This document shows, in pieces, positions 9,455-16,899 of a DNA stretch of 34,948 nucleotides. Below the pieces are notes generated by a model. The model was given only the letters and a program-made list of their open reading frames with translations, was not told the origin of the DNA and searched no databases. Made by a program: the position numbers and the translations under genes. Positions within the stretch are counted from its first letter, which is position 1; each line of letters starts with the position of its first letter. Source of the stretch: an uncultured Wohlfahrtiimonas sp. (GTDB taxonomy: Bacteria; Pseudomonadota; Gammaproteobacteria; Cardiobacteriales; Wohlfahrtiimonadaceae); contig CANRJJ010000016.1 in NCBI GenBank assembly GCA_947630895.1, positions 1-34,948 on the forward strand, written 5' to 3'.

Positions 9455-9970
9455 ATGCAATCTTTTATTTTTTTATTAGAAAAATTTAAAAAACTTATAG
9501 ATTACTTCATTGCATCATTTAGCATTGTCGCCATGTTTTTATTAGTTTGCTGCGTTGTTTGGCAAGTTTTTAGCCGCCTCATACTAAAAGCACCAAGCAC
9601 TTATACCGATGAATTAGCTAGATTTAGCATGATTTGGACGGGTCTATTAGGCGCGGCATATACATTTGGTATTCATCGTCATTTATGTGTCGATCTTATG
9701 ACCATGCATTTTAAAGGCATCAAAAAACTGATCAGCGATTTAATTATTAACGTATCTGTTATCGTATTTTGTAGCTTAGTTATGTTAAGAGGCGGCTGGA
9801 TTTTATTAAGCAAAGTTCATGAAACACAACAGCTATCTTCTGCCATGGAAATTCCCATGTCGTATGTTTATCTCGCACTGCCTATTAGCGGCATAATTAT
9901 CGTGTTTTACGGCATAATTTTTTGCATCTTCGCCATTTCTAATTACCAACGAGGTGACAATAATGCATAA
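9455..9970 (+). CDS. TRAP transporter small permease (DctQ family)
   Basis: This 171-residue membrane protein has four predicted helices, at about residues 18-40, 58-75, 95-115 and 135-158. The stretch after the first helix (WQVFSRLILKAPSTYTDELARF) and the following IWTGLLGAAYTFGIHRHLCVD are the DctQ family signature. It forms the membrane complex with the large DctM subunit encoded next. AGGAG lies eight bases before the start. Its last eight bases overlap the start of the DctM gene (ATGCATAA), which implies translational coupling. It works with the binding protein encoded at 8417 for sodium- or proton-driven uptake of the uronate. Confidence 0.9.
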   Translation: MQSFIFLLEKFKKLIDYFIASFSIVAMFLLVCCVVWQVFSRLILKAPSTYTDELARFSMIWTGLLGAAYTFGIHRHLCVDLMTMHFKGIKKLISDLIINVSVIVFCSLVMLRGGWILLSKVHETQQLSSAMEIPMSYVYLALPISGIIIVFYGIIFCIFAISNYQRGDNNA

Positions 9971-11282
9971 TTTTCTTTCTCCAGAAATGATCGTTGCACT
10001 ATCTATGCTGATCACTTTCTTAGTTGCAATCACATTTGGAATACCAATCTGTTTTGCAATTGGCCTTGCAACAATTATCGCAGCGATCTTAATGCTACCC
10101 TTAGATTCAGCTTTGGCAACCATCGCACAAAAAATGGCTGTTGGATTAGATAATTTTGCCTTGCTCGCCATTCCCTTTTTCATACTGGCTGGCACCTTTA
10201 TGAATAAAGGTGGGATCGCAATACGCCTCATTAACTTGGCCAGCGTTTTGGTAGGAAGAGTTCCCGGTTCATTATGGCATGTAAACATCGCATCTAACGC
10301 AATGTTTGGCTGCATATCTGGCTCTGCAGTTGCATCTTGTGCTGCTGTTGGTAAAACGATGGCACCCATTCAAAAAGAAAACAACTATGATCCTAATTAC
10401 TCCGTTGCAGTCAATGTGACATCATGTATTTCTGGATTATTAATACCACCATCGAATGTATTAATTGTATATGCTCTTACAGCTGGCGGACTCTCTATTA
10501 CAACACTGTTCGTAGCAGGCTATTTACCAGGATTTTTAATTGCAGGTAGCGTTGGACTTGTCGCATTTATTATCGCAAAGAAAAAGAAATATGCTGTTAA
10601 TGACAAAATCACTTTAAAAATGGCAACACATGCTCTACTCGATGCAATTCCTAGTTTATTTTTAATAGTCATAATCATGGGCGGGATTCTCATTGGGTTT
10701 TTCACACCAACAGAAGCTTCTGCAATTGCGGTTGTTTACACAGTCATTCTTGCGGTATTTATTTACAAAGAAGTCAAAATTAAAGAAATACCATTCATTA
10801 TTCTAGAATCTGTTATTACAACATCTATAGTTTTATTACTGATTGGCATATCAATTTCTATGTCATGGATTTTAACATATGCAGATATCCCATATTTAAT
10901 CAGTGATGGATTAATGAATATTTCTGATAATCCTATTGTAATTTTATTAATTATTAATATCATCTTGTTGATTGTTGGGTTATTTTTAGATATGACGCCA
11001 GCAGTATTAATTTTCACTCCAATTTTCTTACCCGTTGTGCAAGATTTTGGAATGGATCCTGTGCAATTTGGTATTCTCATGGTCTTTAACTTATGTCTCG
11101 GCCTATGTACACCACCTGTTGGCAGCGCACTATTTGTTGGATGCTCTGTTGGTGAGGCAAAGATACAAAATATTCTAAAACCTATGTTACCCTTCTATTT
11201 AGTATTATTTGCTGCATTATTGCTAGTGACTTACGTTCCTCAACTTTCTCTTTTCTTGCCAAATCTATTTGGTTTAAAATAA
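9963..11282 (+). CDS. TRAP transporter large permease (DctM family)
   Basis: This 439-residue protein with a dozen or so hydrophobic segments is the transport channel of a TRAP system. Recognisable DctM segments are AIPFFILAGTFMNKGG, the FGCISGSAVASCAAVG region, LIPPSNVLIVYA, TPTEASAIAVVY, LFLDMTPAVLIFTPIFLPV and LCLGLCTPPVGSALFV. I start at the ATG at 9963, six bases after GAGGTG; a GTG at 9954 lies inside that ribosome-binding site and is unlikely. It overlaps the preceding gene by eight bases and is followed 22 bases later by the GntR regulator gene, so P, Q, M and the downstream genes look like one transcript. Confidence 0.93.
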   Translation: MHNFLSPEMIVALSMLITFLVAITFGIPICFAIGLATIIAAILMLPLDSALATIAQKMAVGLDNFALLAIPFFILAGTFMNKGGIAIRLINLASVLVGRVPGSLWHVNIASNAMFGCISGSAVASCAAVGKTMAPIQKENNYDPNYSVAVNVTSCISGLLIPPSNVLIVYALTAGGLSITTLFVAGYLPGFLIAGSVGLVAFIIAKKKKYAVNDKITLKMATHALLDAIPSLFLIVIIMGGILIGFFTPTEASAIAVVYTVILAVFIYKEVKIKEIPFIILESVITTSIVLLLIGISISMSWILTYADIPYLISDGLMNISDNPIVILLIINIILLIVGLFLDMTPAVLIFTPIFLPVVQDFGMDPVQFGILMVFNLCLGLCTPPVGSALFVGCSVGEAKIQNILKPMLPFYLVLFAALLLVTYVPQLSLFLPNLFGLK

Positions 11283-11304
11283 TTTTATTAACTCGAGATT
11301 AACA

Positions 11305-12054
11305 ATGAATTCCCAAAGACTATATCAAATTGTTGCAGAAATACTCAAACAACGTATTCTCACTGGAGAATATCCAATCGGTGAGAAATTACCCGCTGAA
11401 AGAGCCATCTGTGAAGAAACTGGACATAGTAGAACTGTCATTCGTGAAGCTATGATTATGTTAGAGGTTGAAGGGTTTATCGAAGCAGTTAAAGGTTCGG
11501 GCGTTAGAGTAATCTCTAATACCCACAAAATATATGAACACGAATACGATCAAAATCCTATTAATGATGCAGGGCCATTTGAATTACTACAAGCAAGACA
11601 ACTCATTGAGTGTAGTATCATTGAATTTGCAGCAACACAGGTTACAAAATCGAATATCAATGATCTTATACAAATTCAAGAACAGGCAAAATTAGAAGAT
11701 CGACATCGTGATTCAATATGGGATAAAGCTTTTCATATTAAAATCGCCGAGTGTACTCAAAACGCTTCATTTCCACCCATCATTGAAATGCAGTGGGCGA
11801 TGCGAGCACAGAGTAGATATTGGAAAAAACTACATGATCACATAGAAAAAAAGGATATACGCTCTTGGTATGATGATCATGAAGCAATTTTAAAAGCTTT
11901 AATCAGAAAAGATCCTGCTGCTGCTAAATTAGCGATGTGGCAACATTTAGAAAATAGTAAAAAAATGCTATTTCAAGCATCATCTATCGATTTTGATATC
12001 GATGATGATCGATACCTATTTTCTGATAACCCTGTCATTGCATTTAATAATTAA
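11305..12054 (+). CDS. GntR-family (FadR subfamily) regulator, probable uronate repressor
   Basis: This 249-residue regulator has a GntR winged helix at residues 1-75 (ILTGEYPIGEKLPAERAICEETGHSRTVIREA, then LEVEGFIEAVKGSGVRV) and an all-helical FCD ligand domain at about 90-230, whose metal-binding Asp/His pattern appears plausible (the DSIWDKAFHIKIAE segment and later YDDHEAILKAL). The composition matches UxuR/ExuR regulators, which release DNA when they bind uronates or their ketoacid products. It is encoded within the uronate operon between the TRAP genes and kdgK, so it probably controls both divergent operons by binding the TTGT-N3-ACAA sites at 8115-8145. The ribosome-binding site is poor. 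The exact inducer cannot be read from sequence. Confidence 0.88.
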   Translation: MNSQRLYQIVAEILKQRILTGEYPIGEKLPAERAICEETGHSRTVIREAMIMLEVEGFIEAVKGSGVRVISNTHKIYEHEYDQNPINDAGPFELLQARQLIECSIIEFAATQVTKSNINDLIQIQEQAKLEDRHRDSIWDKAFHIKIAECTQNASFPPIIEMQWAMRAQSRYWKKLHDHIEKKDIRSWYDDHEAILKALIRKDPAAAKLAMWQHLENSKKMLFQASSIDFDIDDDRYLFSDNPVIAFNN

Positions 12055-12077
12055 CCATTCCCAATGGAGATTAAATT

Positions 12078-13001
12078 TTGAAAAAAATTGCTCTTATCGG
12101 AGAGTGCATGTTTGAAATATCAGGCCTGCCTTTTAGCCATAACTTAACGCAAAACTATGGTGGAGATACGTTAAATACAGCCATTTATATCTCTCGCATA
12201 CAAAAAAATATTGATGTTTATTATGTAACTGCACTGGGCAATGATCCGATAAGCAATCATATGAAAGCACAGTGGGAAGCAGAAGGCGTTTTGACAAAGT
12301 GTGTATTAAAAGACTCTATTAATAACACGGGACTTTATTGGATTATTTTAAATGAATATGGTGAGCGCTCCTTTGTGTATTGGCGCAAAAATAGCGCCGC
12401 AAGCCAATGGTTAAAACATCAATTCGCACCCAATGTTTTAGAGCAACTATTAACCATGGATTGGATTTACCTCTCTGGCATTTCGCTCGCAATTCTCGAT
12501 CAAAATGATAGAGATACTCTATTAGGCTGGCTTAAAAAATATAAAAAGCTGGGTGGAAAAATTGCCTTCGACTCCAATTATCGTCCTCATTTATGGGAGG
12601 ATCAGTTAAGCACACAAGAGAATTATCGCTCAATATTGGATTTAACAGATTTAGCTTTGTTAACCGATGAAGATGAAAGAAACATTTGGAATTTATTATC
12701 TGACAGTGATTGGAATGCACATTTTTCACAATTTAAGTGTAAAACGGTTATTTTGAAACAAGGGGCTGATGATGCCTTAATTTTTCAAAATAGCACCTCT
12801 ATCAAAGTTCCAGCGCATAAAGTTGAACAAGTCATCGATACAACAGCCGCTGGCGATTCATTTAATGCCGCTGTCATTGCAGGAATACTTTTAGACCTGA
12901 CATGTGATGATGCATGTGCTTTAGGCCATCAATTAGCAAGCCATGTCATACAGCATAAAGGTGCAATTATTCCTCATCAATACATGCCTAAAATTTTTTA
13001 A
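12078..13001 (+). CDS. kdgK: 2-dehydro-3-deoxygluconokinase (KDG kinase)
   Basis: This 307-residue PfkB-family kinase phosphorylates 2-keto-3-deoxygluconate to KDPG using ATP. Visible marks are IGECMFEISG at the N-terminus, YGGDTLNTAIY (substrate-binding GGD), the FDSNYRPHLW segment and the anion-hole/catalytic motif DTTAAGDSFNA near residue 255, whose Ala-Ala-Gly form is typical of KdgK. It starts with TTG at 12078, supported by GGAG eight bases upstream and by the alignment of the first residues (KKIALIGECM). It is 23 bases after the regulator gene and ten bases before eda, completing the conversion of the UxaA product. Confidence 0.93.
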   Translation: MKKIALIGECMFEISGLPFSHNLTQNYGGDTLNTAIYISRIQKNIDVYYVTALGNDPISNHMKAQWEAEGVLTKCVLKDSINNTGLYWIILNEYGERSFVYWRKNSAASQWLKHQFAPNVLEQLLTMDWIYLSGISLAILDQNDRDTLLGWLKKYKKLGGKIAFDSNYRPHLWEDQLSTQENYRSILDLTDLALLTDEDERNIWNLLSDSDWNAHFSQFKCKTVILKQGADDALIFQNSTSIKVPAHKVEQVIDTTAAGDSFNAAVIAGILLDLTCDDACALGHQLASHVIQHKGAIIPHQYMPKIF

Positions 13002-13010
13002 AGGTTACTT

Positions 13011-13664
13011 ATGAAAAATAATTTATTAATTAATGAACTCTCTAAATTTAAAATAATACCTGTCATCGTTGTAGATGAAATGGAACAAGGACTAAAATTA
13101 GCACAAACACTTATAGAAGCTGATTTACCCATTGCTGAAATCACCTTTCGTTCTCCTAATGCACACATTGTTATGAAAGAAATCAAAGCACAATTTCCTC
13201 AATTAATTGTTGGCGCTGGCACTGTATTAAACAATGAACAAGTGAAAAATGCTAAAGATGCAAATGCTGATTTCATTGTCAGCCCAGGATTCAATATCAA
13301 CACATTAAAAGCATGCCAAGATGCTTTAATCCCTATTATTCCTGGCATTAATAATCCTACTAGCATCGAAATGGCGCTCAATGAAAATATACAATACTTA
13401 AAATTCTTTCCTGCTGAAGCTTCGGGTGGCATCAAAATGATCCAAGCTTTGCTGGCGCCTTATAAAGATATTTATTTAATGCCTACAGGTGGAATCAATC
13501 AAAATAATGTCTGTGATTATTTAAAAGTTGATCGTGTATTTTGCTGTGGCCTTAGCTGGATGGTTGATCATAAATTGATTCAAAACAACGATTGGGATGA
13601 AATCAAAACTCGCATTCATACATTAAAAAATTCACTCAAAGAAACAAATATACTGCTTTCATAG
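13011..13664 (+). CDS. eda: KDPG aldolase (Eda/KdgA)
   Basis: This 217-residue class I aldolase cleaves 2-keto-3-deoxy-6-phosphogluconate to pyruvate and glyceraldehyde-3-phosphate. The catalytic glutamate is in AEITFRS, followed by VGAGTVLN, IVSPGFN, the Schiff-base lysine in YLKFFPAEASGG and the phosphate-binding MPTGGI. All match Eda, and the length is typical. It closes the operon and the pathway. A ribosome-binding AAAGG precedes the ATG by six bases, and a hairpin terminator follows at 13675. The tail after residue 200 is less conserved than the barrel. Confidence 0.94.
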   Translation: MKNNLLINELSKFKIIPVIVVDEMEQGLKLAQTLIEADLPIAEITFRSPNAHIVMKEIKAQFPQLIVGAGTVLNNEQVKNAKDANADFIVSPGFNINTLKACQDALIPIIPGINNPTSIEMALNENIQYLKFFPAEASGGIKMIQALLAPYKDIYLMPTGGINQNNVCDYLKVDRVFCCGLSWMVDHKLIQNNDWDEIKTRIHTLKNSLKETNILLS

Positions 13665-13674
13665 TTTTAACCTA

Positions 13675-13713
13675 AAAAAGTAGCTTTTGACTATTTAGCA
13701 AAAGCTACTTTTT
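13675..13713. terminator. Bidirectional terminator between eda and the hydroxyacid dehydrogenase
   Basis: Perfect 15-base arms (13675-13689 and 13699-13713) enclose a 9-base loop, with A and T runs at the outer ends, so it can stop the rightward uronate operon and the leftward dehydrogenase transcript. It is related to the hairpin at 3550: the stem core AGCTTTTG/CAAAAGCT is shared, but the loop matches only when one copy is inverted. Confidence 0.85.
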
Positions 13714-13718
13714 AAACA

Positions 13719-13821
13719 TTTTAATTGTATAGATTCAGAACGAATTAAAATAATTAACTCACAACATTAACAGGTGTGCCTTTAACAAATTGATTAATAT
13801 TGTTTTGCAAAATTCCAACCA
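13719..13821. repeat. 103-bp direct repeat, right copy
   Basis: Identical to 3593-3695. Here the repeat is continuous with an intact dehydrogenase gene: 13754-13821 is its coding 3' end and 13719-13753 its trailer. The repeat-to-repeat distance is 10,126 bases, which is the length that recombination between the copies would delete. Confidence 0.97.
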
Positions 13822-14713
13822 AATTCTCAAGCGCTTCTTCACTCATCCAAGCGGTGTGTGGCGTTAAAATAAAGTTACCCAAATCTGAAGCCAATAAAGG
13901 ATTATCAGGTTTTGGTGGCTCTGTCGTTAATACATCAAAACCTGCACCACCCACTGTACGATTGCGAAGCGCATTCGCCATTGCCAATTCATTTACTAAA
14001 CCACCGCGACTCACATTAATGATGATCACATCATCTTTCATCATCGCGAGCTCTTTCTCATCGATTAGATTTTTGGTGTCTTCTGTTAAAGGCGCATGGA
14101 TTGAAAATACATCTGATTGCTTTAAAACATCCTCAAATGCAACGTAGCCTTCTCTTACTTCTTTAGCATTTTTGTGCTCTGAAAAAAGAATATTCATGCC
14201 AAATGCCGTTGCATATTCCGCAAGTTTTTTGCCAATATCACCTTTACCAAAAATACCCAGTGTTTTGCCTTTCAACTCAAAAATTGGTGCTGCAAAAATC
14301 GTAAAGAACTCCGATTTCTGCCATCCATCTGCTCGCACTTCTTTTTCATAGACTGGTAAACGGTGCATTAATGAAATCATCATCATAAAAGCATGCTCAG
14401 CGACTGCTGTGCCACTATAATTGGCAACATTACAAACAGTAATGCCCAATTCTCTCGCCGCTTCTATATCAATAATATTAAAGCCTGTGGCAGAAACCGC
14501 GATCAATTTGAGCTGAGGGTTACTCTCCATCGCTTTACGGCTAATTGGCACTTTATTAGTGATCACAATTTCATGTCCTTGGATGGCTTTACTCACTGAA
14601 TCTTCATCTTTGGCACAGTTGTCAACATTCGTCATTTCAAACGAAAAATCAAAAACTAAATCCACTTTATCCAATGTACCTTTATCCAAAAATACTATTT
14701 TCTTACTCGACAT
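13754..14713 (-). CDS. D-2-hydroxyacid dehydrogenase, probable glycerate dehydrogenase/hydroxypyruvate reductase
   Basis: This 319-residue protein of the D-isomer 2-hydroxyacid dehydrogenase family has a flavodoxin-like substrate domain interrupted by an NAD domain at about residues 100-285. The Rossmann glycines are in LGIFGKGDIGKKL; the catalytic arginine is in INVSRGGLVNE, the glutamate in TTEPP and the histidine in LTPHTAWMSEEA. The last segment is closest to glycerate dehydrogenases (HprA type), which reduce hydroxypyruvate; glyoxylate or another 2-keto acid is also possible. AGGG precedes ATG 14713. It lies 48 bases downstream of fumC on the same strand with no visible terminator between, so it may be cotranscribed. 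Its final 22 codons are duplicated at 3628-3695. Confidence 0.88.
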   Translation of the reverse strand: MSSKKIVFLDKGTLDKVDLVFDFSFEMTNVDNCAKDEDSVSKAIQGHEIVITNKVPISRKAMESNPQLKLIAVSATGFNIIDIEAARELGITVCNVANYSGTAVAEHAFMMMISLMHRLPVYEKEVRADGWQKSEFFTIFAAPIFELKGKTLGIFGKGDIGKKLAEYATAFGMNILFSEHKNAKEVREGYVAFEDVLKQSDVFSIHAPLTEDTKNLIDEKELAMMKDDVIIINVSRGGLVNELAMANALRNRTVGGAGFDVLTTEPPKPDNPLLASDLGNFILTPHTAWMSEEALENLVGILQNNINQFVKGTPVNVVS

Positions 14714-14761
14714 TAATCAGCCCTTAATATTATAAAATCAAAAGATAAAATGCTTTACTCT

Positions 14762-16156
14762 CTAGATATTACCAACCATTTTTGTTGGCACAACCCATTC
14801 ATCAAACTCAGCTTCGGTTAAATATCCGAGCTCCAAAGCTGAAGCTTTTAATGTAAGATTTTTCTGATACGCATTTTTAGCAATTTTTGCAGCTTTATCA
14901 TAGCCAATATGAGTATTCAAGGCCGTTACTAACATTAAAGAGTTATTTAATAAATCATTAATGCGCTCTAAATTTGGCTCAATGCCTGATACACAGTGAA
15001 TGTTAAAGCTATTCATGCCATCTGCTAATAAACGCACAGTTTGCAAGAAGTTATCAATAATCATCGGGCGAAATACGTTTAACTCGAAATTACCATTCAT
15101 GCCACCGATGTTAATCGCAACGTCATTTCCCATTACTTGAGCACACGCCATGGTTAATGCTTCGCTTTGTGTTGGATTCACTTTACCCGGCATAATTGAG
15201 CTGCCTGGCTCATTTTCAGGAATGCGAATTTCACCAATGCCACAACGAGGCCCTGAAGCCAACCAACGAACATCATTCGCTATTTTCATGAGTGATGCAG
15301 CCAAGCCTTTCAAAGTGCCGTGGGTATAAACCAATGCATCAGTTGTGGCTAATGCTTCAAATTTATTCGGAGAAGTAATGAAATCTTGCTCAGTAAACTC
15401 AGCAATTACGCGCGCGACATTTTTAGAGTAATTTGGCGGCGTATTTAAGCCTGTGCCAACTGCTGTTCCGCCCAATGCTAATTCAGATAAATGTGGTAAT
15501 GAATTTTTAATGTGGCGATGCGCATTTTTCAGCATTTCCACCCAACCTGAAATCTCTTGCCCTAAGGTTAATGGCGTTGCATCTTGTAAATGCGTACGGC
15601 CAATTTTCACGATCATTTTAAAATCGTTGGCTTTTTTATCGAGTACTTTGGTTAATGATTCTAATTCAGGCAATAAATGTTTTTGAATCGCGACAACTGC
15701 TGCAATGTGCATCGCTGTTGGGAATGTGTCATTTGAGCTTTGTGATTTATTTACATCATCATTCGGATGAATCAATCGCCCTTCACCACGCTCACCACCC
15801 AATAATTCGCTGGCACGATTGGCAATAACTTCATTCAAGTTCATATTGGTTTGTGTACCCGAACCTGTTTGCCAAATCGCCAAGGGAAATTCTGTGGGAT
15901 GCTTGCCATTAATAATTTCATCACAAGCTTCAACGATCACTTTAGTTTTTTTATCATCCAAAAGCCCTGCTTCATTATTCACGATCGCAGCTGAGCGCTT
16001 CACAATCGCCATTGCCGTGATTAAGTCAGGTGGCATTTTCTCTGTAGAGATTTTAAAGTTTTCTAAAGAACGCTGTGTTTGTGCGCCCCATAATTTATCA
16101 GCAGGTACTTGAACATCACCCATTGTATCTTTTTCAATACGAAACTCGCTCGACAT
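14762..16156 (-). CDS. fumC: Class II fumarase FumC
   Basis: This 464-residue iron-independent fumarate hydratase of the TCA cycle has the expected N-terminal pattern ([20 protein letters not shown]), [17 protein letters not shown], the [14 protein letters not shown] region, [16 protein letters not shown], and the superfamily signature [13 protein letters not shown] near residue 320. E. coli FumC is 467 residues. I chose ATG 16156 because GGAG lies six bases upstream; ATGs at 16159 and 16168 are nearer to or upstream of that site, and the open frame extending to 16216 does not match the family. The gene is divergent from tetR, with 164 bases between the starts, and the hydroxyacid dehydrogenase follows it. 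Confidence 0.96.
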   Translation of the reverse strand: MSSEFRIEKDTMGDVQVPADKLWGAQTQRSLENFKISTEKMPPDLITAMAIVKRSAAIVNNEAGLLDDKKTKVIVEACDEIINGKHPTEFPLAIWQTGSGTQTNMNLNEVIANRASELLGGERGEGRLIHPNDDVNKSQSSNDTFPTAMHIAAVVAIQKHLLPELESLTKVLDKKANDFKMIVKIGRTHLQDATPLTLGQEISGWVEMLKNAHRHIKNSLPHLSELALGGTAVGTGLNTPPNYSKNVARVIAEFTEQDFITSPNKFEALATTDALVYTHGTLKGLAASLMKIANDVRWLASGPRCGIGEIRIPENEPGSSIMPGKVNPTQSEALTMACAQVMGNDVAINIGGMNGNFELNVFRPMIIDNFLQTVRLLADGMNSFNIHCVSGIEPNLERINDLLNNSLMLVTALNTHIGYDKAAKIAKNAYQKNLTLKASALELGYLTEAEFDEWVVPTKMVGNI

Positions 16157-16265
16157 CATATTCTCCATAATTTTTTTAATGTTAGACCAATATGCTCTGT
16201 GTAAGAGTGCACTCAATGTAAACCTATTTCATCAATAATCCAACCAATAACAGATTAATATTCTA

Positions 16266-16295
16266 TTGACGATTTTACCTACCAGAAGGTAGAAT
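16266..16295 (+). promoter_or_regulatory. Promoter and operator of the tetR-fabF unit
   Basis: TTGACG (16266-16271) and TAGAAT (16290-16295) are separated by 18 bases, a good sigma-70 pattern. A palindrome, CTACC-AGAA-GGTAG (16279-16292), covers the downstream half of the spacer and part of the -10 box. That is an ideal repressor position, so the TetR protein encoded 26 bases downstream probably represses its own promoter. The predicted leader then starts around 16302, just before the ribosome-binding site. Confidence 0.65.
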
Positions 16296-16320
16296 AGCCG
16301 AAAATTTGGGAGATAATTTC

Positions 16321-16899
16321 ATGTCCAGAAGAGAAGATATATTGCAGCTAGCGATCAAAAACTTAAGTTTGTATGGCTACAATGGTTTTAGCTATGCTGA
16401 TCTTGCGAAAGAAATTGGCATCGCAAAGGCGAGCTTGCATTATCACTTTGCTTCCAAAGAAATTTTGGCCATGAATATCTGTGACTCTATCGAGCATTAT
16501 TGGCAAACGCATTTTGATGCTATTTCAGCCGAAACAGATACTTCAGCGCTAGAGCAAATGAGCGAATTTATTCAAGCCAATTTAGCTCAACTTAAACACA
16601 ATCGTATTTGTGCACTAGCTGCGCTATTGAACAACTACGAATCTCTCCCAAATCCATTACAACAACGTGTTTATGATTTAGTTAAATTTGAATATTCACT
16701 TTATTATCAATTCATTCAAAAAGCAGTCAATGCAGGCGAGCTAGATCAATCCTTGAATATTGACCAATGTGTTGCAGAGCTAATTTCTATGATTAAAGGC
16801 TCTTTGCTTTATCGACGCATTGGTCACGAAATGGGTCAAAAATTTAATGACTCACAAAATTTATTATCAAATTTATACAGTGCATGGAGAAAATTATAA
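16321..16899 (+). CDS. TetR/AcrR-family regulator upstream of fabF
   Basis: This 192-residue regulator has a TetR helix-turn-helix at residues 8-52 (ILQLAIKNLSLYGYNGFSYADLAKEIGIAKASLHYHFASKE) and a helical ligand domain beyond, which I cannot assign to a known ligand class. The ATG at 16321 follows GGGAGA by seven bases; an upstream TTG at 16306 lies in the ribosome-binding area and is rejected. Its stop codon abuts the fabF start with no spacer, so the two are surely cotranscribed. With the palindrome in the promoter at 16279-16292 this suggests a self-repressing unit that sets FabF levels. An acyl-CoA, acyl-ACP or other lipid-linked effector is plausible but purely inferred. Confidence 0.88.
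   Translation: MSRREDILQLAIKNLSLYGYNGFSYADLAKEIGIAKASLHYHFASKEILAMNICDSIEHYWQTHFDAISAETDTSALEQMSEFIQANLAQLKHNRICALAALLNNYESLPNPLQQRVYDLVKFEYSLYYQFIQKAVNAGELDQSLNIDQCVAELISMIKGSLLYRRIGHEMGQKFNDSQNLLSNLYSAWRKL

Noticed and set aside
9833-10369. A 178-codon minus-strand open frame over the TRAP permease genes
   Set aside because: It lies antisense to well-conserved DctQ and DctM segments, and its translation looks like low-complexity antisense of membrane helices.
3696-13718. The uronate island as a classical integrative element
   Set aside because: The repeats at the ends look like attachment sites, but there is no integrase, excisionase, transfer or replication gene inside. I report it as a repeat-bounded island of unknown mechanism only.
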